Positions 44,443 through 51,490 of a stretch of 64,000 nucleotides of DNA are shown one piece after another; the stretch's first letter is position 1, and each line of letters opens with the position of its first letter. The DNA lies in the NCBI RefSeq assembly GCF_019212185.1, contig NZ_CP078138.1, positions 2,710,501 through 2,774,500 of the forward strand, in the 5' to 3' direction. The notes beneath the pieces were generated by a model. The model was not told the origin of the DNA and did not search any database. It saw only the letters and a list, made by a program, of their open reading frames with translations. The translations under genes were made by a program, and so were the position numbers. The DNA is from Pseudomonas fluorescens. Lineage in GTDB: Bacteria > Pseudomonadota > Gammaproteobacteria > Pseudomonadales > Pseudomonadaceae.

Positions 44443-45381
44443 ATGAACATCATTGGTCTTGATGCCCTGATCTTTGGCGTCGATGACGTCCAAGCCTGTA
44501 GCGCTTGCCTGAGCGACTACGGCCTGGCGCCGGTCGACGTCGACAGCAACGGCGGGCGCTTTGAAGCACTGGACGGCACGGCCGTGATCATTCGCCGGGC
44601 GGATGACCCGAGCTTGCCTGCGGCCATCGGCCCAGGCCCATCGATTCGCGAGACGGTGTACGGCGTTGCCAGCGCCGCCGACCTCGACGCCATCGAAGAC
44701 GAACTGGCCCGCGATCGCCAGGTCAGCCGCGACAACGGCGTGCTGCACAGTGTCGACGACATGGGTTTTGCCATTGCCTTCCAGGTCACTGTGCGCCGGC
44801 CGTACAGCGCCCCGGACGACCTGAGCAACGCCGCCGGCCACGCGCCGCAAAGGCCGCTGAACCAGCCCGGGATCACCCTCGACATGCAGGCGCTGCCGCG
44901 CACCTTGTCCCATGTGGTGTATTTCGTGCCCGACGCAGCCAAGGCCGAAGCCTTCTATGCCGAACGCCTGGGTTTCCGCACCACCGACACCTTTGTCGGC
45001 GCCGGCCCGTTCATGCGCCCGGCAGGCTCGGACGATCACCATTGCCTGTTCATGATCCAGACCCCACCGCACATGAAAGGCTGCGAACACTTCACCTTCC
45101 ACATGGGCAGCGGCACCGAAGTGCTGCTGGCCGGCACCCGCTTCGAGCAGAAAGGCTGGACCAGTTTCTGGGGCCCGGGCCGTCACCTGTTTGGCTCCAA
45201 CTGGTTCTGGTACTTCAACAGCCCGTTGGGTTGCCACATCGAATACGACGCGGACATGGACAAGCATGACGACGCCTGGGAGGCCCGTCGCGCGCCGCTG
45301 TCGGCGGATAACTCGCAGCTGTTCCTGTTCAATTCGAAAGCCAAATGGGCACCGGGTGGGCCGCCGCCGAAGGGGGTGTGA
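44443..45381 (+). CDS. VOC-family extradiol-type ring-cleavage dioxygenase
   Basis: A 312-residue two-domain vicinal-oxygen-chelate protein, the size of type I extradiol dioxygenases such as BphC. The second domain carries the expected iron ligands: His157 (TLSHVVYFVP), His216 (GCEHFTFHMG) and Glu267 (CHIEYDADMD). The first domain lacks them, as usual. It should cleave a catechol-like or related ring using Fe(II) and oxygen. The ATG at 44443 has GGAG eight bases before it; frames reaching upstream to 44191 would cross the operator. The substrate is unknown. Confidence 0.83.
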   Translation: MNIIGLDALIFGVDDVQACSACLSDYGLAPVDVDSNGGRFEALDGTAVIIRRADDPSLPAAIGPGPSIRETVYGVASAADLDAIEDELARDRQVSRDNGVLHSVDDMGFAIAFQVTVRRPYSAPDDLSNAAGHAPQRPLNQPGITLDMQALPRTLSHVVYFVPDAAKAEAFYAERLGFRTTDTFVGAGPFMRPAGSDDHHCLFMIQTPPHMKGCEHFTFHMGSGTEVLLAGTRFEQKGWTSFWGPGRHLFGSNWFWYFNSPLGCHIEYDADMDKHDDAWEARRAPLSADNSQLFLFNSKAKWAPGGPPPKGV

Positions 45382-45416
45382 CCACGGGTTTTGCGATCAG
45401 CCACCACCCACCCCCT

Positions 45417-45516
45417 TTAGGAGCGAGCCTGCTCGCGATGAGCCTGAGGGCACCGCGCTCCTCCAGATTGAACGCGTCATCGTTGACGACCATCGCGAGC
45501 AGGCTCGCTCCTACAG
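45417..45516. repeat. REP doublet
   Basis: TTAGGAGCGAGCCTGCTCGC and GCGAGCAGGCTCGCTCCTAC form an inverted pair around a ~60-base spacer. It lies between the VOC gene and the Rieske gene. Confidence 0.82.
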
Positions 45517-45538
45517 GGTATGTGTGTGGAGGTTAATT

Positions 45539-45949
45539 ATGAGTCATGCCGATTTTCCACTGTGCCTGCTGGACGATTTGCACGAAGGCCAGGCCCGCGG
45601 ATTCGATCCGTTGCAGCGCGGCAAGGACAGTGTCTTTGCCCTGATTCACCAAGGACAGCCAAGGATTTACCGCAACAGTTGCCCCCATCTGGACGTGCGC
45701 CTGGAGTACCGCAAGGACCGGTTTTTATCCGCAGACGGCCAGTTGATCGTCTGTTACGCCCACGGTGCGCAGTTCCTGCCGGGGACCGGGGAATGCGTCT
45801 ACGGCCCCTGTCTCGGGCAGCAACTGGAGGCGTTGCCGTGGCGGGTGGAGGAGGGCTGGCTGGTGGTGCGGATGCCGGTCGTGGAGACAAATCCGCCGCC
45901 GTTTGAGGTATCGCGTTTGCAGATACATCACATCCCTACTCGCGATTAG
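45539..45949 (+). CDS. stand-alone Rieske [2Fe-2S] ferredoxin-like protein
   Basis: A 136-residue Rieske protein with Cys48-Pro-His50 and Cys72-x-x-His75. The 21-residue gap between the two pairs is longer than in usual ferredoxins (15-17). It could pass electrons to an oxygenase, but no ferredoxin reductase is nearby. GGAGG lies six bases before the ATG. The last ~13 codons (from VSRLQIHH) lie inside the 45908 operator, so the C-terminus is partly dictated by regulatory DNA. Confidence 0.82.
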   Translation: MSHADFPLCLLDDLHEGQARGFDPLQRGKDSVFALIHQGQPRIYRNSCPHLDVRLEYRKDRFLSADGQLIVCYAHGAQFLPGTGECVYGPCLGQQLEALPWRVEEGWLVVRMPVVETNPPPFEVSRLQIHHIPTRD

Positions 45950-45952
45950 TCA
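45908..45952 (+). promoter_or_regulatory. 45-bp island operator, copy 2
   Basis: The left part reads GTATCGCGTTTGCAGATACA, and the right part ends ACTCGCGATTAGTCA. It differs from copy 1 at four positions only. It overlaps the 3' end of the Rieske gene and lies 85 bp before the FAD monooxygenase ATG, so that operon probably has its own regulated promoter. Confidence 0.72.
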
Positions 45953-46036
45953 AATCCCTGCTTTGCCGGGAAGCTGGACCCAACGACGCAGTGCCCGACG
46001 CTGCAGCGAACCACAAGAATAAAAAGTGAGAACCCC

Positions 46037-47161
46037 ATGAATGCAGTGAGCAAAGTTCTGATTGTCGGCGGTGGCATTGGCGGCCTGTGTGCGGCCATCG
46101 CCTTGCGGCGCAAGGGCATTGAGGTCGATCTGGTCGAGCTTAAGTCGGAGTGGACGGTGTACGGCGTCGGCATCATCCAGCAGAGCAACGTGGTCCGCGA
46201 GATGGCCAAGCTCGGCGTGCTCGACGGCTATCTCGACGCCGCCTACGCCTTCGAAGACGTCGCCATCTACGGCCCGGCCGGCCAACAACTGGCGCGCATC
46301 CCGGGGCAGCGCCTGGCAGGCCCGGAGTACCCGGCCAACGTTGGCATTTCACGCCTGGCACTGCACAACGTGCTCTGCGAAACCACCCTGCAACTCGGTG
46401 CCCAGGTGCGTCTGGGTCTTAGCGTTGAAACCCTCGACGAACGTGGCGACAAGGTCGACGTCCTGTTCACCGATGGCAGCCGCGCGGAGTACGACCTGGT
46501 GGTCGGCGCCGATGGCCTGTTCTCGAAAGTTCGCGGCCTGATCTTTGGCGACACCTACAAGCCGCGCTTCACCGGCCAATCGGTGTGGCGCTACAACTTC
46601 CCGCGTGCGCCGCAGATCGATCACCTGGCCAACTACCAGAGCGCCGAAGGCAATGCCGGTCTGGTGCCCTTGGCCGGTGACCTGATGTACCTGTTCCTGA
46701 CCTCCCACGAACCGACCAACCCATGGATGGACCCAGCCACCCTGGCCGAGCAGATGCGCCAGCGCCTGCAGGGCTTCAGCGGCCTGATCGGCGAATTGCG
46801 CGAGCAAATCAGCGACAGCAGCCAGGTGGTCTACAAGCCGATGGAAGTGGTGTTCGTCAACGAGCCCTGGTACCGCGGGCGGGTGCTGCTGATCGGTGAC
46901 GCCGCCCACGCCACCACCCCGCACCTCGGCCAGGGCGCCGGCATGGCCATCGAAGACGCCATCGTCCTCAGCGAAGAACTGACCGCCGGCGGCGACGTCG
47001 AGCAGCAGCTGCAGCGCTTTATGGCGCGGCGTTTCGAGCGCTGCAAGTACATCAGCGAAAGCTCGATCCTCGCCGGCGACAAGGAAATGCAACACGACCG
47101 CGAGTTCGACCGCATCGGCCTGGTCAAGCAGATGCTCGCCCGGACGGCGGAGCCGATCTGA
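46037..47161 (+). CDS. FAD-dependent aromatic hydroxylase (salicylate hydroxylase-like)
   Basis: A 374-residue group A flavoprotein monooxygenase: dinucleotide-binding GGGIGG (~residues 11-16), the DG motif VVGADGLFSKV and the FAD ribityl site LIGDAAHATTPHLGQGAGMA. Such enzymes use NAD(P)H and oxygen to hydroxylate an aromatic ring, often at a carboxyl- or hydroxyl-bearing position. It is the first gene of a long plus-strand run to 60.2 kb and could make the catecholic substrate of the VOC dioxygenase. The exact substrate is unknown. Confidence 0.86.
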   Translation: MNAVSKVLIVGGGIGGLCAAIALRRKGIEVDLVELKSEWTVYGVGIIQQSNVVREMAKLGVLDGYLDAAYAFEDVAIYGPAGQQLARIPGQRLAGPEYPANVGISRLALHNVLCETTLQLGAQVRLGLSVETLDERGDKVDVLFTDGSRAEYDLVVGADGLFSKVRGLIFGDTYKPRFTGQSVWRYNFPRAPQIDHLANYQSAEGNAGLVPLAGDLMYLFLTSHEPTNPWMDPATLAEQMRQRLQGFSGLIGELREQISDSSQVVYKPMEVVFVNEPWYRGRVLLIGDAAHATTPHLGQGAGMAIEDAIVLSEELTAGGDVEQQLQRFMARRFERCKYISESSILAGDKEMQHDREFDRIGLVKQMLARTAEPI

Positions 47162-47218
47162 TTCGGCACAGCCCTTCACCCACAGCAGTTACCACTATAA
47201 AAACAAGAGGTTAACGCG

Positions 47219-48916
47219 ATGGTTAGTTCCCCGACTGCGACGCTTGCGCGCCGCCCGGTCTGCACGTCTGCACCCTTTGCTTTCAGTCTGGCCGCCGCCC
47301 TGGTGCTGTGCAGCCAGGCCGCACAGGCCTTCCAGGTCGACACCGGCAATCCGGATTTCAAGCTGCGCTGGGATAACACGGTTAAGTACAGCGCGGCCTG
47401 GCGCACCCAGAATCCCAGCCACAAACTGACTGAAGGGCAGGTGGCGCTGAACCAGGACGACGGCGATCGGGCTTTCGAAAAAGGCCTGATCTCCAACCGT
47501 ACCGACATCCTCTCCGAGCTGGACATGTCGTTTAAAAACGTCGGCACGCGCCTCAGTGGCGCCGCCTGGTACGACACCGTCTACCAGGATGACAACGACA
47601 ACGACAATCCGGCGCGGGCCAACGCCCGTTCGGTGGGTTACGACCAGTTCACCGACGACACCCGCCACCTGCACGGCGGCGACGGCGAATTGCTGGATGC
47701 CTTCGTCTACTGGAACGGCGAACTGGCCGAGCACGCTACCTCGTTCCGCGCCGGTCGCCACGGCCTGGTCTGGGGTGAAAGCCTGTTCTTCGGCGCCAAC
47801 GGCATTGCCGGTGGCATGAGCCCGGTGGACGTGGTCAAGGCGCAGTCGGTGCCCAACACCCAGTTCAAGGAAATCACCCGCCCAGTCAATCAACTCTCGG
47901 GTACTTTCCAGCTCACTGACGACGTGTCACTTGGCGCCTACTACCAGCTCGAATGGGAGCAGACCCGCCTGCCGGGTGCCGGCAGCTACTTCTCCACCAG
48001 CGACACCATTGGCGAAGGCAACGAACGGCTGATCGTCGGCGCGCCATTCCCGGCATTCCTCGGCGGCAATCCAGGCAGCCCGGCGGCGTTCTTCCACGGC
48101 AACGACAAGGAAGCGCGCAGCTCGGGGCAGGGCGGCCTGCAGTTGAAGTACAACGCCGAGACGGTGGAGTACGGCCTGTACGCGATCCAGTACCACGACA
48201 AGACGCCCAAACTGTACCTGCGACCCTCTACCGGTGCGCCGAACTTCAGCACCGGGCAGATCGGCGAGTATTACTGGGTCTATCCGGAAGACATCCGAGC
48301 CTTCGGCGCCAGCTTTTCCACCACGGTCGAGGAGTACAGCTTCGCCGGTGAAGCCTCGATGCGCTGGAACATGCCGCTGGTTTCCAACGGCCAGACCGTG
48401 CTGCCCGGGGTCGAAGCCGACAACGACGATCACCCGCTGTACGCCGTCGGCCGCACCGCTCACGTCAACCTCAACGTGCTGGCGTCGTTCGGTCCCAACT
48501 TCATCGCCAGGGAGTCCGGCCTGGTCGGCGAAATCGCCTGGAACCGCCTGCTCAGCGTCACCAAAAACCGTGAGGCACTGGACCCCGGCGCCACCGATGA
48601 CGGCCTCGGTTTCAAGGTGGTCTACACCCCGACCTACCGGCAGTTTTTCTCCGGCGTCGACATCAGTCTGCCGGTCGGCCTCAGCTACTTCCCCCTGGGC
48701 AAGTCGGCGGTGGTCAGCACCTTCGGCGCCGATCGCGGCGGCGACATGAACATCGGCATCACCGCCACCTACCTCGACCGGGTCACCGCCGGCCTCACTT
48801 ACACCCACTACTACGGCCCCGAGGACACCAACCTCAACGGCGTCAGCCAGTTCAATTTCAAGCAAGCGCTGAAAGACCGGGACTACCTTGCCTTCTCCAT
48901 CAAGACCACGTTTTAA
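47219..48916 (+). CDS. DUF1302 outer-membrane beta-barrel protein
   Basis: A 565-residue exported protein. The signal region ends near CSQAAQAFQVD. The mature part has many alternating beta segments with Asp/Asn-rich turns and ends in Phe (FSIKTTF), the usual outer-membrane barrel signal. DUF1302 proteins nearly always accompany DUF1329 and RND genes in clusters for hydrophobic or aromatic compounds. It lies 57 bases after the hydroxylase. Confidence 0.85.
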   Translation: MVSSPTATLARRPVCTSAPFAFSLAAALVLCSQAAQAFQVDTGNPDFKLRWDNTVKYSAAWRTQNPSHKLTEGQVALNQDDGDRAFEKGLISNRTDILSELDMSFKNVGTRLSGAAWYDTVYQDDNDNDNPARANARSVGYDQFTDDTRHLHGGDGELLDAFVYWNGELAEHATSFRAGRHGLVWGESLFFGANGIAGGMSPVDVVKAQSVPNTQFKEITRPVNQLSGTFQLTDDVSLGAYYQLEWEQTRLPGAGSYFSTSDTIGEGNERLIVGAPFPAFLGGNPGSPAAFFHGNDKEARSSGQGGLQLKYNAETVEYGLYAIQYHDKTPKLYLRPSTGAPNFSTGQIGEYYWVYPEDIRAFGASFSTTVEEYSFAGEASMRWNMPLVSNGQTVLPGVEADNDDHPLYAVGRTAHVNLNVLASFGPNFIARESGLVGEIAWNRLLSVTKNREALDPGATDDGLGFKVVYTPTYRQFFSGVDISLPVGLSYFPLGKSAVVSTFGADRGGDMNIGITATYLDRVTAGLTYTHYYGPEDTNLNGVSQFNFKQALKDRDYLAFSIKTTF

Positions 48917-48928
48917 GAGGACTTGCGC

Positions 48929-50317
48929 ATGACCCATAACAATAAATCCGGGGCGTTCAAGCTCAGGACCCTGTGCTTTGCCTTGCTCGGCAGCCTGACC
49001 CTGTGCAGCCAGATGACCCTGGCGGCGACGGCTGAAGACGCAGCCAAACTGTCGAAAAATCTGACCCCGTTCGGCGCCGAACGCGCCGGCAACGCCGATG
49101 GCTCGATCCCGGCCTGGGACGGCGGCTACACCAAGGTCGACCCGTCCTTCAAAGAGGGCGGCAAGCGTTCCGACCCGTTCGCTGCCGACAAACCGCTGTT
49201 CAGCATCACCTCGAAAAACCTCGCGCAGTACGCCGGCAAGCTCAGCGCCGGCACCCTGGAAATGTTCAAGCGTTTCCCTGACACCTACCGCATCGATGTC
49301 TATCAGACCCGGCGCACCGCCGCCGCGCCGCAGTGGGTCTACGACAACACGCTGAAAAACGCGACACGCGCCAAACTGGTGGAGAGCAGCGCCGGGCCGG
49401 TGCCCGAAGGGGCCTATGGCGGCATCCCGTTCCCGATCCCGCAGAACGGCGCCGAAGCCATGTGGAACCACGTCCTCAACTGGCGCGGCACTTCGATTTC
49501 GATGCACTTCCGTCACTACCTGATGACCGCCGATGGCAAGCAGGTGATGACCACCGACGGCCAGGCCATCCAGGAAATGCCCTACTACTACCAGGACGGC
49601 ACGCCGGAATCCTTCGCTGGTGACTACTGGTTGTTCCGCCTGCTCAACGTCGGCCCGCCGTTGCGTGCCGGCGAGCAGATCATGGGCCGCACCAATATCA
49701 ATGGCGACCTGTCCCAGGCCCACGTCTATCTGACCGGGCAACGCCGCGTGCGCAAGCTGCCGAATGCCTGCTGCGACACGCCGACGCCGGCGACTGCCGG
49801 GGTCATGTCGTTCGATGAATTGAGCGTGTTCCAGGGCCGTATGGACCGCTTCAACTGGAAGCTGGTGGGCAAGCAGGAGATGTACATCCCCTACAACACC
49901 AACAAGGTGCAGGCGGCGGCGAAACCCGAAGACCTGTTCCTCGCCCACCACCTGAACCCGGATTACGTGCGCTGGGAACTGCACCGCGTGTGGGTGGTTG
50001 AAGCCGATCTGGCGCCGGGCAAGCGTCACCAGTTGCCGAAGGGCCGCTACTACCTCGACGAAGACACCTGGCAAGCCATGCTCGGCGACCGCTGGGACGC
50101 CAACGGCCAACTGGCCAAGACCCTGTGGTCCTTGCCTGCCGTACTGCCTGACCTGCCTGCGCAAGCTCAGCTGTCCTCGGGCTTCTACGACCTGACTTCC
50201 GGCGCCTGGTTTATCCAGAACGTCTACACCGGCCTGCCAGAGCAGTACGGCCTGGTCGATCGCTACCGCGCTTCCGAGTTCTCGCCAGCGGCGATGGCGG
50301 GTGCCGGGGTTCGATGA
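48929..50317 (+). CDS. DUF1329 exported protein
   Basis: A 462-residue protein with a signal peptide ending near SQMTLAATAED. FGAERAGNADGSIPAWDGGY at the N-terminus and TGQRRVRKLPNACCDTPTPA in the middle are hallmarks of DUF1329. It may be a LolA/LolB-like lipid or hydrophobic-ligand carrier in the periplasm. The ATG at 48929 has AAGAGG before it; a TTG start exists at 48923. It is always paired with DUF1302, as here, 12 bases apart. Confidence 0.85.
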   Translation: MTHNNKSGAFKLRTLCFALLGSLTLCSQMTLAATAEDAAKLSKNLTPFGAERAGNADGSIPAWDGGYTKVDPSFKEGGKRSDPFAADKPLFSITSKNLAQYAGKLSAGTLEMFKRFPDTYRIDVYQTRRTAAAPQWVYDNTLKNATRAKLVESSAGPVPEGAYGGIPFPIPQNGAEAMWNHVLNWRGTSISMHFRHYLMTADGKQVMTTDGQAIQEMPYYYQDGTPESFAGDYWLFRLLNVGPPLRAGEQIMGRTNINGDLSQAHVYLTGQRRVRKLPNACCDTPTPATAGVMSFDELSVFQGRMDRFNWKLVGKQEMYIPYNTNKVQAAAKPEDLFLAHHLNPDYVRWELHRVWVVEADLAPGKRHQLPKGRYYLDEDTWQAMLGDRWDANGQLAKTLWSLPAVLPDLPAQAQLSSGFYDLTSGAWFIQNVYTGLPEQYGLVDRYRASEFSPAAMAGAGVR

Positions 50318-50380
50318 GTGTCCGGGCGGATCGCGGCGGGTACGGCGCGATCCGCTTTCAATCGGTTTTTCGAGGTGGGT

Positions 50381-51487
50381 ATGAACAGAATTTGTCGGCG
50401 CGTGGGGCGGCTGCTCTGGCGTGTGGCGCTGCCTTTGATCTTGCCAATGGGCCTGGCGCAGGCCGCGGCGGTGGGCGACGCGCTCGCCACCCCGGCGATG
50501 CAGGCACCGCAGGCGACCTCCGCAGTGCTGCTGGACCTGGCCCGTGCCGGCGCGCGGCTGGTGGCGGTGGGGGAGCGGGGCATCGTCCTGCTGTCCGATG
50601 ACAACGGCCTGAGTTGGCGCCAGGCGGAGGTGCCGGTGTCGGTCAGCCTGACGGCGGTGCAGTTTGTCGACGCCGAGCAGGGTTGGGCGGTGGGGCACGG
50701 CGGTGTGGTGCTCGCCACCCGCGATGGCGGTGAACACTGGCGGGTGCAGTTGGACGGGGTGCGTGCAGCGCAACTCGAACTGGCCGCCGCCACCGAGGAA
50801 CTGCCCAAGGCCAGCGACCAGGACGCTGCCAGCGCCCGCCTGCAAACCGCCGAGCGGCTGGTGGCCGAAGGTGCTGACAAGCCGTTTCTCGCCCTGCAAT
50901 TCATCGACGCCCAACACGGCCTGATTGTCGGCGCCTACGGCCTGGCCCTGCGCACCGAGGATGGCGGCAACAGCTGGCACTCGCTGATGGGCCAGATCGA
51001 CAACCCCATGGGCGCGCACCTGTCGGCCATCGCCCAGCAAGGCGAGCACTGGTTCCTCGCTGGCGAACAGGGTTTTGTGGCCCGTTCCGATGATGGCGGG
51101 CACTCGTTCAGCCAGTTGCAAAGCCCGTACCCGGGGAGTTTCTTCACCCTGCAACTGCGCGATGACGGTGTGCTGCTGGTGGCCGGCCTCAAGGGCAATG
51201 CCTTTGCTTCCAGCGACCTTGGCCAGAGCTTCCAGCCTGTGCCGGTGAACATGCCGGTGTCGTTCAGCGATGCCATCCGCAGCGCCGACGGCCAACTGCT
51301 GCTGGTCAATCAGAGCGGCGCGCTGTTTCGCACCAGCGGTCAACCTGGCGCCTTGCTCCAGCCTTACGGCAAGCCTTTGGGCAAGCCCGTCGCCAGCGTG
51401 ATCGAGGCCGCCGACGGCAGCCTGACCCTGGCTGGTTTCACTGGACTGACGCGCCTGCCGCCGTCCGTCACCACCGCTTCGGAGTGA
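50381..51487 (+). CDS. YCF48/BNR-repeat beta-propeller protein, exported
   Basis: A 368-residue protein with an N-terminal signal (RLLWRVALPLILPMGLAQAA). Repeats of the form LSDDNGLSW, ATRDGGEHW, RTEDGGNSW and RSDDGGHSF are BNR/Asp-box motifs of a YCF48-like propeller. It is a typical partner of DUF1302/DUF1329/RND blocks, probably in the periplasm. The ATG at 50381 has CGAGGTG before it. It ends three bases before the RND gene. Confidence 0.82.
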   Translation: MNRICRRVGRLLWRVALPLILPMGLAQAAAVGDALATPAMQAPQATSAVLLDLARAGARLVAVGERGIVLLSDDNGLSWRQAEVPVSVSLTAVQFVDAEQGWAVGHGGVVLATRDGGEHWRVQLDGVRAAQLELAAATEELPKASDQDAASARLQTAERLVAEGADKPFLALQFIDAQHGLIVGAYGLALRTEDGGNSWHSLMGQIDNPMGAHLSAIAQQGEHWFLAGEQGFVARSDDGGHSFSQLQSPYPGSFFTLQLRDDGVLLVAGLKGNAFASSDLGQSFQPVPVNMPVSFSDAIRSADGQLLLVNQSGALFRTSGQPGALLQPYGKPLGKPVASVIEAADGSLTLAGFTGLTRLPPSVTTASE

Positions 51488-51490
51488 GTC

